Shown in pieces: positions 6,712 through 16,040 of a DNA stretch of 64,000 bases. The stretch spans positions 248,001-312,000 of the forward strand of contig NZ_JAFEJU010000001.1 in assembly GCF_018555455.1 (NCBI RefSeq), read 5' to 3'. The translations under genes were made by a program, and so were the position numbers. The stretch comes from Bifidobacterium colobi. Lineage in GTDB: Bacteria; Actinomycetota; Actinomycetes; Actinomycetales; Bifidobacteriaceae. Below the pieces are notes generated by a model. That model was not told where the DNA came from. It saw nothing but the letters and a program-made list of their open reading frames with translations, and made no database searches. Every line of letters starts with the position of its first letter. Position 1 is the stretch's first letter.

Positions 6712-8145
6712 GCCTTCTTCGGCCCACAACGTGTGGAACACACCCGGCTTGTCTACGCGGCCGTAGGTGTGAGCACCGAAGAGGTCGCGCTGGGACTGGG
6801 TCAGGGCGGTGGGCAGGCGCTTGGAGCGCAGGCCGTCGTAGTAGGCCAGAGAGCTGGAGAACACCGGAGTCGGGATGCCCGCCTCAACAGCGCGAACGAT
6901 CACGCGACGCCATGCATCCTGGGATTCGCCGATGATCTTCTCGAAGTATGGGTCGAACAGCAGGGATGCCGGCGGGTTGTCGCCCTTGAAGGCCTCGGTG
7001 ATGCGATCAAGCAGGAACTGGGCGCGAATAATGCAGCCACCGCGCCAAATACGGGCCACCTCGGACAGGTTGATGTCCCAGCCGTATTCCTTGGCACCAT
7101 CCTGAATCTCGTTCAGGCCCTGAGCGTAAGCCACCACCTTGGAGGCGAACAGCGCCTTGCGCACATCCTCAACGAATGCCGCACGATCCTCACCAGCCAG
7201 GTCGATGGTCTTGTTCGGGCCAGCCAGGCCTTCCTGCTGAGCGGCCTCACGCAGCTCACCGTGGGAAGACAGAGCACGAGCGAACACAGCTTCACCGATA
7301 GAGGCCACCGGGGAGCCGAACTCCAGACCGGTCTGCACGGTCCACGTACCAGTGCCCTTCATGCCAGCGTGATCAACCACCACGTCCACGAACGGCTTGC
7401 CGGTCTCGGCATCCTTGTGATGCAGAATCTCGGCGGTGATCTCAATCAGGTAGGAGTCAAGGTCGCCCTTGTTCCACTCCTCGAACACGTCACCGATCTC
7501 CTCGGCATCCATGCCCAGACCGCGGCGCAGAATGTCGTAGGCCTCGCCAATCACCTGCATATCGGCGTACTCGATGCCATTGTGCACCATCTTGACGAAG
7601 TGGCCGGCACCATCGGTACCGATGTGGGTCACGCACGGCTCACCGTTCACCTTGGCGGCGATGGATTCCAGAATCGGGCCAAGCGTCTTCCAGGATTCCG
7701 CAGTGCCACCAGGCATCAGAGACGGGCCATTCAGCGCGCCTTCCTCGCCACCGGACACGCCGCAACCCACGAAGTGGAAGCCCTTGGCGCGCACTTCCTT
7801 CTCACGCTTGATGGTGTCCTTGAAGAAGGAGTTGCCGCCGTCCACGATGATGTCGCCCGGCTCGAACACCTCTTCAAGCTGCTCAATCACGGCGTCGGTC
7901 GGAGCACCGGCCTTCACCATGATGATGGCGGTGCGCGGACGCTTCAGGGAAGCCGCGAACTCTTCCAACGTCTTGGCCGGCACGAAGTTGCCTTCGGTAC
8001 CATGCTCGTTCATCAGCTTTTCGGTACGGGAGTAGTGACGGTTGAACAGTGCCACCGTGTTGCCATGGTGCGCCAGATTGCGCGCCAGATTGGAACCCAT
8101 TGCGGCCAGTCCAATAACACCGATATTTGCTGTAGCTTCGGCCAT
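6691..8145 (-). CDS. gnd: 6-Phosphogluconate dehydrogenase (decarboxylating)
   Basis: This enzyme converts 6-phosphogluconate to ribulose 5-phosphate and CO2 with NADP+, completing the oxidative branch begun by zwf and pgl on the facing strand. The 484-aa product has the coenzyme motif GVIGLAAMGSNLARN at the N-terminus, the substrate region CGVSGGEEGALNGPSLMPGG, catalytic-region KMVHNGIEYADMQ, and the family signature IWRGGCIIRAQFL near residue 370. The ATG at 8145 is chosen over 8166 because AGGAAAGG lies about 10 nt upstream of it. Length is normal. It is monocistronic and ends in a hairpin that overlaps its last codons. Confidence 0.96.
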   Translation of the reverse strand: MAEATANIGVIGLAAMGSNLARNLAHHGNTVALFNRHYSRTEKLMNEHGTEGNFVPAKTLEEFAASLKRPRTAIIMVKAGAPTDAVIEQLEEVFEPGDIIVDGGNSFFKDTIKREKEVRAKGFHFVGCGVSGGEEGALNGPSLMPGGTAESWKTLGPILESIAAKVNGEPCVTHIGTDGAGHFVKMVHNGIEYADMQVIGEAYDILRRGLGMDAEEIGDVFEEWNKGDLDSYLIEITAEILHHKDAETGKPFVDVVVDHAGMKGTGTWTVQTGLEFGSPVASIGEAVFARALSSHGELREAAQQEGLAGPNKTIDLAGEDRAAFVEDVRKALFASKVVAYAQGLNEIQDGAKEYGWDINLSEVARIWRGGCIIRAQFLLDRITEAFKGDNPPASLLFDPYFEKIIGESQDAWRRVIVRAVEAGIPTPVFSSSLAYYDGLRSKRLPTALTQSQRDLFGAHTYGRVDKPGVFHTLWAEEGKPEIEE

Positions 8146-8253
8146 CTGCCTTGCCTTTCCTTGCAATATTCAGGAACGATTCTTCCGGAATCCAAGTCTA
8201 TCCTTGATACCGCCAAGCACGCACGGCTCGTCTTACGCTCATCGCGTATCAGC

Positions 8254-9522
8254 CTACATACGGCCGGCTTTGGTGGGATCAATGCTCATGGTCTGGAAAC
8301 GCGCGGCCATGTAGTCATTGCCATAGTGCTCACCGAACCAAAGCGCAGCAGGTGAGGTCTGCGGCTGACCAGCGAGCCTGCCATACCAGCAATCCAGCGC
8401 CATCAACGTGAACACAATGTCAATCACCATCAGCACAGCGCATACTGCGGTGAGCGAATACCGCACTTTCCAAGGAATACGATTGATCAGCGCCAGCATG
8501 CGCGGCAACAGCCAGCGCATCCAAACCAAACCAATCAGACCCCAGAAGAACATGTACTTGCCAGAGGTGCGGCCATCGATGGAGAGCCACTGACCGGTGT
8601 AATCCCAAGCGGTGATGCCGAACGCCACCTCCATGAACCAGCTGGTCACGTATTCGAACGTGCCGCCGATCACCGCCGAAGCGCAGAAAATCAGCCCCGC
8701 GTTCGCCTTCCATAGGCGATTCAGGAACACGGTGACCAGTACGGCACCGCAACCATAGATTGGCGAGAACGGTCCCCAGAGCAGTCCCGCACGATCCTGC
8801 AACTCGCCATGGTACAGCGCAAGATGGTAGATGGTTTCGACGATGAGGCCGCCGATGGAGGCGATGGTGAACAGCCAGAAAATATTGAAGAAGTCCAGTG
8901 CGATGTAGCCTTTGCCGCTTTGATCGCGGCCCAGCATGCCGGCAGCCACCGCAGCATCGTATTCATCGCGGTCATCCATACGCTTCAGCGCGCGCTGCAG
9001 TCGACGTTCTTCTCGCAGAGACGGGTCGGCGGTCACCGAAATCACCACGAGGATGATCATCTGTATGGCCGGCAGCATCAGATTCCAACCCAAGCCCTGC
9101 AAAGCCAGCGAAAGCATGCCTTCCGCCAAGGTGAGCGGCATCAGTACGTATGCCCAGCGCGCTGCATAGCGGCGACGATTGCGCAGCAGCAAGATACCAA
9201 AAACAATCAGGCATGCTGCATTGACGATTAGCACCACCGCATGCAATGCCGAAAGAATGAACGTGAGGCTCATGGCATCCACGTGCACGTGGCCCGTCAG
9301 GATTTCGCGCACGCTGTAGATGGTGGCGAACACCGTAAACGGCAGCGCGGCAAGTCCGTCGAGCAGAATGAGCACGCCGTAGACTCGGGCCAGGATTGGT
9401 AGCCGTTTGGCATCAAGACCCATGCCGGCACCGTCCAGTTCGGTAGCGACCAAGTTCGCTTCGATGGCGGACTCCTCAGCCGCAGTGTCGGATTCCTTCA
9501 GTGATTCTTGTGCATGCGCCAT
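8254..9522 (-). CDS. Polytopic membrane protein, ABC_trans_CmpB-type
   Basis: A 422-aa integral membrane protein. After a hydrophilic N-terminus of about 40 residues there are four or five membrane segments, a charged cytoplasmic loop around residues 165-205 (DPSLREERRLQRALKRMDDRDE), and then a second membrane block beginning near residue 210. That block carries the motif RAGLLWGPFSPIYGCGAV, typical of the CmpB-like putative ABC-transporter family of Firmicutes and actinobacteria, followed by the usual EYVTSWFMEVAFG and WDYTG segments. No ATPase partner is adjacent and the function of the family is unproven. The start at 9522 has no strong ribosome site, so it is provisional. Confidence 0.8.
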   Translation of the reverse strand: MAHAQESLKESDTAAEESAIEANLVATELDGAGMGLDAKRLPILARVYGVLILLDGLAALPFTVFATIYSVREILTGHVHVDAMSLTFILSALHAVVLIVNAACLIVFGILLLRNRRRYAARWAYVLMPLTLAEGMLSLALQGLGWNLMLPAIQMIILVVISVTADPSLREERRLQRALKRMDDRDEYDAAVAAGMLGRDQSGKGYIALDFFNIFWLFTIASIGGLIVETIYHLALYHGELQDRAGLLWGPFSPIYGCGAVLVTVFLNRLWKANAGLIFCASAVIGGTFEYVTSWFMEVAFGITAWDYTGQWLSIDGRTSGKYMFFWGLIGLVWMRWLLPRMLALINRIPWKVRYSLTAVCAVLMVIDIVFTLMALDCWYGRLAGQPQTSPAALWFGEHYGNDYMAARFQTMSIDPTKAGRM

Positions 9523-9560
9523 ACAGCCACGCTATCAGCAACCTTGCGACACGCCGTGTG

Positions 9561-9667
9561 ACTGTGCACGTTTCCAGTTATTGCAACAGGTGGCACATAC
9601 TGCAATGCCAAAGAACTTGCAAAACTCACCAGCAGGCGTATATTTACTGACTGGAAACGTGCACAGT
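9561..9667. promoter_or_regulatory. 18-bp inverted repeat flanking the sugar-locus promoter
   Basis: ACTGTGCACGTTTCCAGT (9561-9578) and its perfect inverse (9650-9667) are 71 bp apart, upstream of the GH43 gene. They could be paired LacI-type operators or the arms of a large stem. Confidence 0.55.
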
Positions 9668-9783
9668 GCTGTTTCAGGTTTGGTCAGCGCAAGACAATGC
9701 CGACCAAGAAGTCGCAAACCTGCAACGCCACCACGCACACCGACACAACGATGTTCACTGTTCAACATCAACGAGGAGACACC

Positions 9784-10809
9784 ATGGCATTACTGCCGAA
9801 TCCGATTGTGCTGCAGCGCGCCGATCCATACGTGCTACGCACCGACGATGGTTACCTGTTCACCGGTTCCTACCCGGTGTACGACCGCATCACCCTGCGT
9901 CGCTCCAAGACCCTCTCCGGCTTGCAGCAGGCCGAGGAGCACACCATCTGGCACAAGCATGAAAGCGGCACTGGCGAGATGAGCGAGCTCATCTGGGCCC
10001 CGGAAATCCACCGTGTGAACGGCCAGTGGGTCATCTACTTCGCCGCCGCGCACACCACCGCAATCGACCCGGCGGCCGACACCTTCCAGCACCGCGTATT
10101 CTGCCTGACCTGCGACGACGCCGATCCAATCACCGGCGAATGGGTCGAGCGCGGCCAGGTCGACACCGGCATGGACACCTTCGCGCTGGACGCCACCAGC
10201 TTCATGCACACCGACGGCCACCAGTACCTAATCTGGGCGCAGCAGGACCTCAACATCGAGGGCCACTCCAACCTGTACATCGCCTGCATGGAAAACCCGT
10301 GGACGCTCGCCACCAAGCCGGTGATGCTCAGCAAGCCGGAACTCGACTGGGAGAAGATTCGCTTCATTGTCGAAGAAGGCCCGGCAGTGCTGAAACACGG
10401 CGACAAGATCTTCGTGACCTTCTCCGCCTCCGGCACCGGCCCCGAATACGCGATGGGCATGCTCACCGCCAATGCCGACGCCGACCTGCTCGATCCGGCC
10501 AACTGGACCAAGTCCAGCGAACCGGTGTTCACCTCCGACGAGACCGTGCGTCAGTTCGGCCCCGGCCACAACTCCTTCACCACCACCGAAGACGGCCAGG
10601 ATGTACTCATCTACCACTGCCGCAATTACGTGGAAATCCTGGGCGACCCGCTGTTCGACCCGAACCGCCATGCTCGCATGGGCCTGATCACCTGGAGAGA
10701 AGACGGTACTCCGGACTTCGGCACCCCGCAGATGGACACCCGCTGGACTCCGGCAACCACCGATGTGCTGCCGGCAGACGGCCACCTCGACGTTGACGAA
10801 ACGCTGTAA
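9784..10809 (+). CDS. Glycoside hydrolase family 43 (arabinosidase/xylosidase-type)
   Basis: A 341-aa cytoplasmic five-bladed beta-propeller hydrolase of family 43, without a signal peptide. The expected catalytic triad is visible: the base Asp in RADPYVLR near residue 13, the pKa-modulating Asp in ALDATSF near residue 136, and the acid Glu in VEEGPAV near residue 199. The ATG at 9784 follows GAGGAG at the right distance; an in-frame ATG at 9697 would add an unrelated leader. With the adjacent sugar:proton symporter and LacI regulator it forms a take-up-and-split locus for small arabinose- or xylose-containing oligosaccharides. The exact substrate cannot be read from sequence; the GH32 motif (NDPNG) is absent, so it is not a sucrase. 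Confidence 0.88.
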   Translation: MALLPNPIVLQRADPYVLRTDDGYLFTGSYPVYDRITLRRSKTLSGLQQAEEHTIWHKHESGTGEMSELIWAPEIHRVNGQWVIYFAAAHTTAIDPAADTFQHRVFCLTCDDADPITGEWVERGQVDTGMDTFALDATSFMHTDGHQYLIWAQQDLNIEGHSNLYIACMENPWTLATKPVMLSKPELDWEKIRFIVEEGPAVLKHGDKIFVTFSASGTGPEYAMGMLTANADADLLDPANWTKSSEPVFTSDETVRQFGPGHNSFTTTEDGQDVLIYHCRNYVEILGDPLFDPNRHARMGLITWREDGTPDFGTPQMDTRWTPATTDVLPADGHLDVDETL

Positions 10810-10879
10810 CCAGCTGTAACCAATCACCAACCACCACAATCGTAATTACCCAAGCAATCCAAGAAACGGACCAATCATC

Positions 10880-12145
10880 ATGGCACAGGAACAATCAACC
10901 TCCCTGCTGAGCTCACTGAAGCGCGGCATTTTCTGGAACTTCGGCGGACTGTACTTCTTCTACTTCGCCGTCTGGCAGCTCATCTTCACCTTCCTGCCGT
11001 ACTGGCTCAAGGGTGACGCCGGCATGGACACCACCGCCTCCGGCCTGGTGTTCTCCATCATGTCGTTCGGTGCACTGATTCTGCAGCCGATCTTCGGACC
11101 GATCCAGGATCGCCTCGGCCTGAAGAAGGGCCTGTTCATCTTCGTGGTCTGCTGCATCCTCTTCCTCGGCCCGCTGTTCCAGTGGGTGTTCTTGCCGATC
11201 ATCGGCGCCAACCAGATTGTGGGCGCCATCGTGATGGGCGCTTACCTGAGCCTGTGCCTGAACGGCGGCGTGGGCGTGATCGAGGCCTACAACGAGCGTT
11301 CCTCTCGCGCCTACCACTTCGAGTACGGCCATGCACGTCTGTTCGGCTCCCTGGCCGGCGCCACCGCTTCCTTCGTGGGCGGCATCATGTGGGCCAAGAA
11401 CACCGGCTCCATCTTCTGGGCCATGACCTTCTGCGCAGCCGTGCTGCTCGTGCTGATCTCCATCGTCAAGCTGCCTGAGGATCACATGGCCGGCGCCGTC
11501 AAGGCCGAAGAGGGCGAAGAGGCAGACAACGAGCCGATCTCCCGCGAAGAGTGGATCTCCATCTTCAAGAACCGTAGCTTCTGGGGCTTCTGCCTGCTGA
11601 TCATCGGCTCCGCCACCATGTACGACGTGTTCGATCAGCAGTTCCCGAACTACTTCGCCTCCTTCTTCTCCGATGCCACCGCCGGCGCCACCTTCTTCAG
11701 CCGCGTGGTCTCCGTCCAGATCTTGCTTGAGGCCATCTGCATGCTGTTCATGCCGGCTCTGATCAACAAGATCGGCGCCAAGACCGGCCTGCTGATCTAC
11801 GGCGGCATCCTGTTCGTGCGCGTGCTCGGCTGCGCCTTCATCAACACCATTCCGATGCTGGTGTTCTGGCGTCTGCTCGCCGCTCTGGAAATGCCGTTCA
11901 TGCTGGTCTCCGTGATGAAGTACATCACCCGCGTGTTCGATAAGCGCCTGTCCGCCACGGTTTACATGTACGGCTTCGGCACCGCCAAGCAGATCGGTCT
12001 GACCATCTTCTCGCTGGTGATGGGCAACATGTACACCCAGCTCGGCTTCCACCACGCCTACCTGCTGCTCGCAGTGCTCATCGCCGTGTTCGTAATCGGC
12101 GGCTCGCTGCTCATGCGCAACGACAGCAAGCAGGTCGAGGCCTGA
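10880..12145 (+). CDS. MFS oligosaccharide:H+ symporter (LacY/CscB type)
   Basis: A 421-aa protein with about 12 membrane segments and a central charged loop (EEGEEADNEPISREEW). The N-terminal FWNFGGLYFFYFAVW and the segment FGPIQDRLGLKKGL match the LacY/RafB/CscB oligosaccharide symporter family, which moves di- and trisaccharides inward with protons. The charged residues expected in membrane segments are present (for example R/E pairs in GVIEAYNERSSR). It lies 70 bp after the GH43 gene and is probably cotranscribed, so its cargo should be the substrate of that enzyme. An inverted repeat and a GC-rich hairpin separate it from the LacI gene. Confidence 0.9.
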   Translation: MAQEQSTSLLSSLKRGIFWNFGGLYFFYFAVWQLIFTFLPYWLKGDAGMDTTASGLVFSIMSFGALILQPIFGPIQDRLGLKKGLFIFVVCCILFLGPLFQWVFLPIIGANQIVGAIVMGAYLSLCLNGGVGVIEAYNERSSRAYHFEYGHARLFGSLAGATASFVGGIMWAKNTGSIFWAMTFCAAVLLVLISIVKLPEDHMAGAVKAEEGEEADNEPISREEWISIFKNRSFWGFCLLIIGSATMYDVFDQQFPNYFASFFSDATAGATFFSRVVSVQILLEAICMLFMPALINKIGAKTGLLIYGGILFVRVLGCAFINTIPMLVFWRLLAALEMPFMLVSVMKYITRVFDKRLSATVYMYGFGTAKQIGLTIFSLVMGNMYTQLGFHHAYLLLAVLIAVFVIGGSLLMRNDSKQVEA

Positions 12146-12167
12146 TAATCCAGACCAGCACTATCAT

Positions 12168-12204
12168 GCTGTGACTATAGACTCGTACTATCAGTAGTCA
12201 CAGC
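12168..12204. terminator. 10-bp inverted repeat after the symporter
   Basis: GCTGTGACTA (12168-12177) and TAGTCACAGC (12195-12204) are perfect inverse copies with a 17-nt gap, 22 nt after the symporter stop. Terminator or operator. Confidence 0.4.
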
Positions 12205-12211
12205 ACATGTA

Positions 12212-12245
12212 ACGGCCGCATTGCCCTACGTGGGCGTGCGGCCGT
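12212..12245 (+). terminator. GC-rich hairpin before the LacI gene
   Basis: ACGGCCGCA and TGCGGCCGT form a 9-bp perfect stem around a 16-nt loop that can pair further (GCCC/GGGC). It ends 20 nt before the LacI start and may be an attenuating structure. Confidence 0.5.
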
Positions 12246-12265
12246 TTGCATATGAAAGGTTTCGA

Positions 12266-13288
12266 GTGAACCAGCACAAAGCGACTATCCATGATGTTGC
12301 ACGCATTGCCGGCGTTTCCCGCGCCACCGTGTCCCGCTATCTCAACGGTCGCAAATGGGTGAGCCAGGAAGCTGCGGCCAACATCAAAACCGCCATCGAG
12401 CAAACCGGCTATGTGGCCAACAGCCATGCGCGCGCATTGGTCACCGGCCGCGCCGGATCCGTGGCGTTTCTGCTGGGAGAACCGCAAAAGCTCCTATTCG
12501 AGGATCCGAACTTCGCCGCACTCTTGAGAGCCGTTGCCGACGAACTCGGCAAAAAAGGCGTCTCATTCATTCTGATGACTACTGATAATCAGGATGAAGC
12601 CCGGCGCAATCTCGCCTACCTGCAGGCCGGCCACGTCGATGGAGTCATCCAAGTGGCCTGGCACAAGGATTCCAGCGAAATGCTGAACGGCTTGGTTGAG
12701 GCCGGCATTCCCACCGTCATCGCCGAGCAGCCATCCGATGAAACCTTGCCTGTGGGCTATGTGCACGTTGAGGATTATGGCGGCGCGCGCAAAGCCTGCG
12801 AATATCTGCACGAACGCGGCGCCAAGCATATCGCGATGATCGCCGGCCCTGCAGGCCCGAGCGGCACCCGCGATCGTGTGCACGGCTTCCTTGATACCAT
12901 CGCCACGTTCACCGATGACTCCGGCAACGCGGATGCCCGCATTGTGCACGGCGACTACTCGGTCGACAGCGGCGAAACCGCTATGAATCAGCTGCTTGAC
13001 TCCGATCCTGCCATCGATGGCGTGTTCGTTTCCTCCGATGCCATGGCCGTTGGCGCCATCAAAGCATTGCGCGCACGCGGGCTCACAGTACCTGATGATG
13101 TGCAGATCATCGGTTTCGATGATTCCTCGGCGGCCACGCTCGCCGACCCCGCGCTGACCACCATTCGCCAGCCGTTCGCCGCCATCGGCAAGCATCTGGT
13201 CGATCTGCTGATGCGTCTAATCAACGGCGAGCAGCCGGTCGGCGTCACGCTGCCGACCGAACTGGTGGTGCGCAACAGCACGCACTGA
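12266..13288 (+). CDS. LacI-family transcriptional repressor
   Basis: A 340-aa sugar-responsive repressor. The N-terminal HTH is ATIHDVARIAGVSRATVSRYLN (residues 5-26), followed by the hinge helix region and a periplasmic-binding-protein-like core ending in the usual IIGFDDSSAATLADPALTTIRQP. The GTG at 12266 is preferred because GAAAGG lies 8 nt upstream and the HTH then begins at residue 5; an in-frame TTG at 12221 would add 15 unrelated residues. It follows the GH43 and symporter genes on the same strand and most likely represses them, with the 9561-9667 repeats as candidate operators. Confidence 0.93.
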   Translation: MNQHKATIHDVARIAGVSRATVSRYLNGRKWVSQEAAANIKTAIEQTGYVANSHARALVTGRAGSVAFLLGEPQKLLFEDPNFAALLRAVADELGKKGVSFILMTTDNQDEARRNLAYLQAGHVDGVIQVAWHKDSSEMLNGLVEAGIPTVIAEQPSDETLPVGYVHVEDYGGARKACEYLHERGAKHIAMIAGPAGPSGTRDRVHGFLDTIATFTDDSGNADARIVHGDYSVDSGETAMNQLLDSDPAIDGVFVSSDAMAVGAIKALRARGLTVPDDVQIIGFDDSSAATLADPALTTIRQPFAAIGKHLVDLLMRLINGEQPVGVTLPTELVVRNSTH

Positions 13289-13422
13289 ACACTCCCCACC
13301 GCTTTCAGGAAACATCCAAAAACCTTCCAGAAACTATTGCCGGAACTAGCGGATTCCCTTACCGGTCACCTAAGCCAGCCTTAGGCCTTTCGCTGTGTAC
13401 TTGAATCATCACAGACAAACAA

Positions 13423-13466
13423 CGTTCGGCTCGCACCCCACCGCAAGCGCGGGGTCCAGCCGAACG
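13423..13466 (+). promoter_or_regulatory. 5' leader hairpin of the beta-helix surface gene
   Basis: CGTTCGGCT and AGCCGAACG pair over 9 bp, with an inner CCCC/GGGG stem, ending about 8 nt before the GAAAGGA ribosome site of the next gene. It could stabilise the mRNA or control translation. Confidence 0.45.
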
Positions 13467-13486
13467 GTCTCGCGAAAGGAACCATA

Positions 13487-15118
13487 ATGACCAGCACATC
13501 TTCGTTCGGCAAGCGGCGGACGACCACCACGGACGGCAGCACCAAGGCGCGACACTTCGCCCATATGCCGTTCGGCAAGGCAGCCGCCACCGCAGCAGCC
13601 ATCTCCCTGGTCACCGGATTCGGGTACGGCATGGCAGGCGCGGCCATCGCCGGCAATCTCGGCTGGGGCAACAACGCAAGTTCCAGCAGCGCCACACTGC
13701 AAGGCCAGCCCGGCGCCGGCGCGAACACCATGAGCTATGACTACACCGGCACATATTCCGGCGCGCTCACCGCGGACGGCAAAACAGTCAACTCCGATGG
13801 CGAAACCACCGAAGCCACCAATTCCGATCAGAATGCCGCATTGGCGCAAAACGGCGGCACGCTGACGCTCACCAACGCCACGTTGAACAAGTCCGGCGAC
13901 TCGGACAACGCCGATAACAACAACTTCTACGGCACCAACTCCGTGTCGCTGACCGTGGGCGAAGATTCGAAGACCATCATCTCCAACTCCTCGATCAACG
14001 CCTCCAGCTCCGGCTCGAACGGCATTTTCGCCACCGACTCCGGTACCGTGCTGGCCAACGACGTGACCATCAACACCACATCCGATAACTCCCGCGGACT
14101 TGATGCCACGTACAGCGGCACGATTCTGGCGAGCGCCATCACCGCCACCACCAAGGGCGACCACAGCGCCACCATTGCCACCGATCGCGGCGGCGGCTCG
14201 ATTTCCGCCACCGATTCCAAACTCAGCACGGCCGGCTCCGGCTCACCGCTGCTGTACTCCACTGGCAATGTGCAGGTGTCGGGCGTGACCGGCACATCCA
14301 CCGGCTCGCAAATCGCCGGCATGGAAGGCCTGAACACGATTCTTATCAAGGATTCCACGCTGACCAGTACGGCGACCGGCAAAACCGCAAGTGACCCTGT
14401 GGCTAACGGCGTGATTATCTATCAGTCCACTTCGGGCGACGCCGAATCCACCACTGGCGAGCATGCCACCTTCCAGGCCGCGGATTCCACGTTGAAGTCG
14501 TCCATCGAATCCGGTTCGATGTTCTACTTCACCAACACCACGGCGGATGTGGTGCTCTCCAACACCACGCTGGATTTCGATTCCTCCAAGGCGGCGCTCA
14601 TCACCGCAGCCGGCAACGACTCCAATAATTGGGGCTCGGCAGGCTCGAATGGCGCAACCGTGGTGTTCACCGGACGCAACCAAACCTTGAACGGCACGGT
14701 TGCCGCCGACACCATCTCCTCGGTGACGTTGAATCTGCTGGACGGTTCAACATGGACCGGCAAGGCAAACATCACCAAGAATGCGAGCGCCACCGACAGC
14801 ACCACCACCGACGCGCCGATTACGGTGAACGTAGACGGCACGTCAACCTGGGTGGTGACCGATGACACCACGGTGTCCGCGCTCAACGTTGCCAGCGGCG
14901 GATCGGTGGTTGATTCGGACGGCAATACGGTGACCATTGTGGCCGGTGGCAACACCGTGGTGAAGGGCACCGGCTCGGTGACCGTAACCGTTACCGGCGA
15001 CTACAGCACTTCCTTGCCGGACTCCGCCACCAGCGATGACACGAAACTCAGCACCGATCTGATCGACCGGTCCGATTTCGACAGCGAATTCGGCACCTCC
15101 ACCAGTTGGAGCATGTAA
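13487..15118 (+). CDS. Beta-helix cell-surface protein
   Basis: A 543-aa secreted or membrane-tethered protein. Residues about 30-55 form a hydrophobic Ala/Gly-rich segment (signal or anchor) after a basic N-terminus. The rest is strongly enriched in Ser, Thr, Asn, Asp and Gly and shows irregular repeats of strand-turn units such as LTLTNATLNKSGD, IISNSSINASS and VVLSNTTLDFDS, the pattern of a right-handed parallel beta-helix adhesin. The C-terminal part (STWVVTDDTTVSALNVASGG) resembles the ending of other bacterial beta-helix surface proteins. No LPXTG motif is present. A leader hairpin precedes the gene and a low-complexity membrane protein follows 94 bp later, probably in the same transcript. 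Binding partner unknown. Confidence 0.75.
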   Translation: MTSTSSFGKRRTTTTDGSTKARHFAHMPFGKAAATAAAISLVTGFGYGMAGAAIAGNLGWGNNASSSSATLQGQPGAGANTMSYDYTGTYSGALTADGKTVNSDGETTEATNSDQNAALAQNGGTLTLTNATLNKSGDSDNADNNNFYGTNSVSLTVGEDSKTIISNSSINASSSGSNGIFATDSGTVLANDVTINTTSDNSRGLDATYSGTILASAITATTKGDHSATIATDRGGGSISATDSKLSTAGSGSPLLYSTGNVQVSGVTGTSTGSQIAGMEGLNTILIKDSTLTSTATGKTASDPVANGVIIYQSTSGDAESTTGEHATFQAADSTLKSSIESGSMFYFTNTTADVVLSNTTLDFDSSKAALITAAGNDSNNWGSAGSNGATVVFTGRNQTLNGTVAADTISSVTLNLLDGSTWTGKANITKNASATDSTTTDAPITVNVDGTSTWVVTDDTTVSALNVASGGSVVDSDGNTVTIVAGGNTVVKGTGSVTVTVTGDYSTSLPDSATSDDTKLSTDLIDRSDFDSEFGTSTSWSM

Positions 15119-15212
15119 TCGCGCTGCTTCATCTGCCCCACTCTCTCTAATCCCTGATATCTGAACTTTTTTCGCGGCACCAGCAGCCGCACATACTTGG
15201 AAAGGATCCATC

Positions 15213-15884
15213 ATGACCAGCACCAATAACACTCCGAGCACCCCGTTCACCCCAACCGCCACCAACACTCAGCCGACGCAGCCCATTGCGGCCGAAAAGC
15301 CTGCCGCCACTGAGCCGATGGCAAACACCACCGCATACACCAATGCCACAGACGTCAATGTCACAGACGCGCAGCGCACCACGGTCTTCCAGCAGACGCC
15401 TCAGCAAACGCCGCAGATTCCGCAGCAGCCCCGAATGAGCGCCCCGCAGCAGAATCGTTTCGCTGCCGCCGCAGCAGTCAATCACGATTCTCCAGTCAAA
15501 GCCATCACCGGCAAGGCTGTGGCGATCATCGTTGGCATCAGCTTGGGCTGCGGCATCCTCGGCGGCCTCGGCGGCGGATTGGCCTACGGCGCGATTTCCC
15601 ACAGTGGCTCCAGGACCGTCTCCAGCCAGCAGATGCAGATGCCAGGCGGCGGTTCCAGCTCCCAGCAGGGCGGTCAGTCGCAGGGACAGGGCGGTATGCC
15701 GGGAGGCATGCCCGGCCAGTCCAATGGCGAGTCGGGCTCCAGTGACGGCCAGTCGCAAGGCGGCACCAGCGATGGCAGCAGCTCCGGCTCCGATTCGTCC
15801 AGCTCCTCCGGCTCCACCGGCTCATCCTCCAGCCAGCAAAGCGGCAACAGCACCGATTCCAGCACTGGCACCATCGAAAGCTGA
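15213..15884 (+). CDS. Single-pass protein with Gly/Ser/Gln-rich tail
   Basis: A 223-aa protein with three visible parts: a Thr/Pro/Gln-rich N-terminal half, one membrane segment (AVAIIVGISLGCGILGGLGG, about residues 107-126), and a C-terminal tail of about 90 residues made almost only of Ser, Gly, Gln and Asp, including MPGGMPG units. Such tails are typical of flexible cell-envelope spacers. No catalytic domain is seen. The RBS GGAAAGGA precedes the ATG. It follows the beta-helix protein and may help display or anchor it; that is inference from order only. Confidence 0.65.
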   Translation: MTSTNNTPSTPFTPTATNTQPTQPIAAEKPAATEPMANTTAYTNATDVNVTDAQRTTVFQQTPQQTPQIPQQPRMSAPQQNRFAAAAAVNHDSPVKAITGKAVAIIVGISLGCGILGGLGGGLAYGAISHSGSRTVSSQQMQMPGGGSSSQQGGQSQGQGGMPGGMPGQSNGESGSSDGQSQGGTSDGSSSGSDSSSSSGSTGSSSSQQSGNSTDSSTGTIES

Positions 15885-15916
15885 CACATTCACCACCCCA
15901 CCAAGTATTTAGACAC

Positions 15917-15962
15917 AATGCCCAGCGGCGCACGGTTAACCCGCGCGATTTCGCTGGGCATT
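15917..15962 (+). terminator. 11-bp hairpin
   Basis: AATGCCCAGCG and CGCTGGGCATT form a perfect stem around a 24-nt loop, 33 bp after the preceding stop codon. Confidence 0.55.
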
Positions 15963-16040
15963 GCCGTATTTTCAGCAACATCTGGCCACTCTGTACAAGA
16001 CCCGACTGCACCTCGCCTAAAATCTCCCGGCACAGTATTA

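Noticed and set aside
6733..8355. 540-aa open frame antisense to gnd
   Set aside because: Composition rich in His, Leu, Val and Gly with no motifs; the opposite frame is a full-length gnd with all signatures.
9784..10809. GH32 sucrase (because of the CscB-like neighbour)
   Set aside because: The NDPNG motif is absent, and the Asp/Asp/Glu pattern fits family 43.
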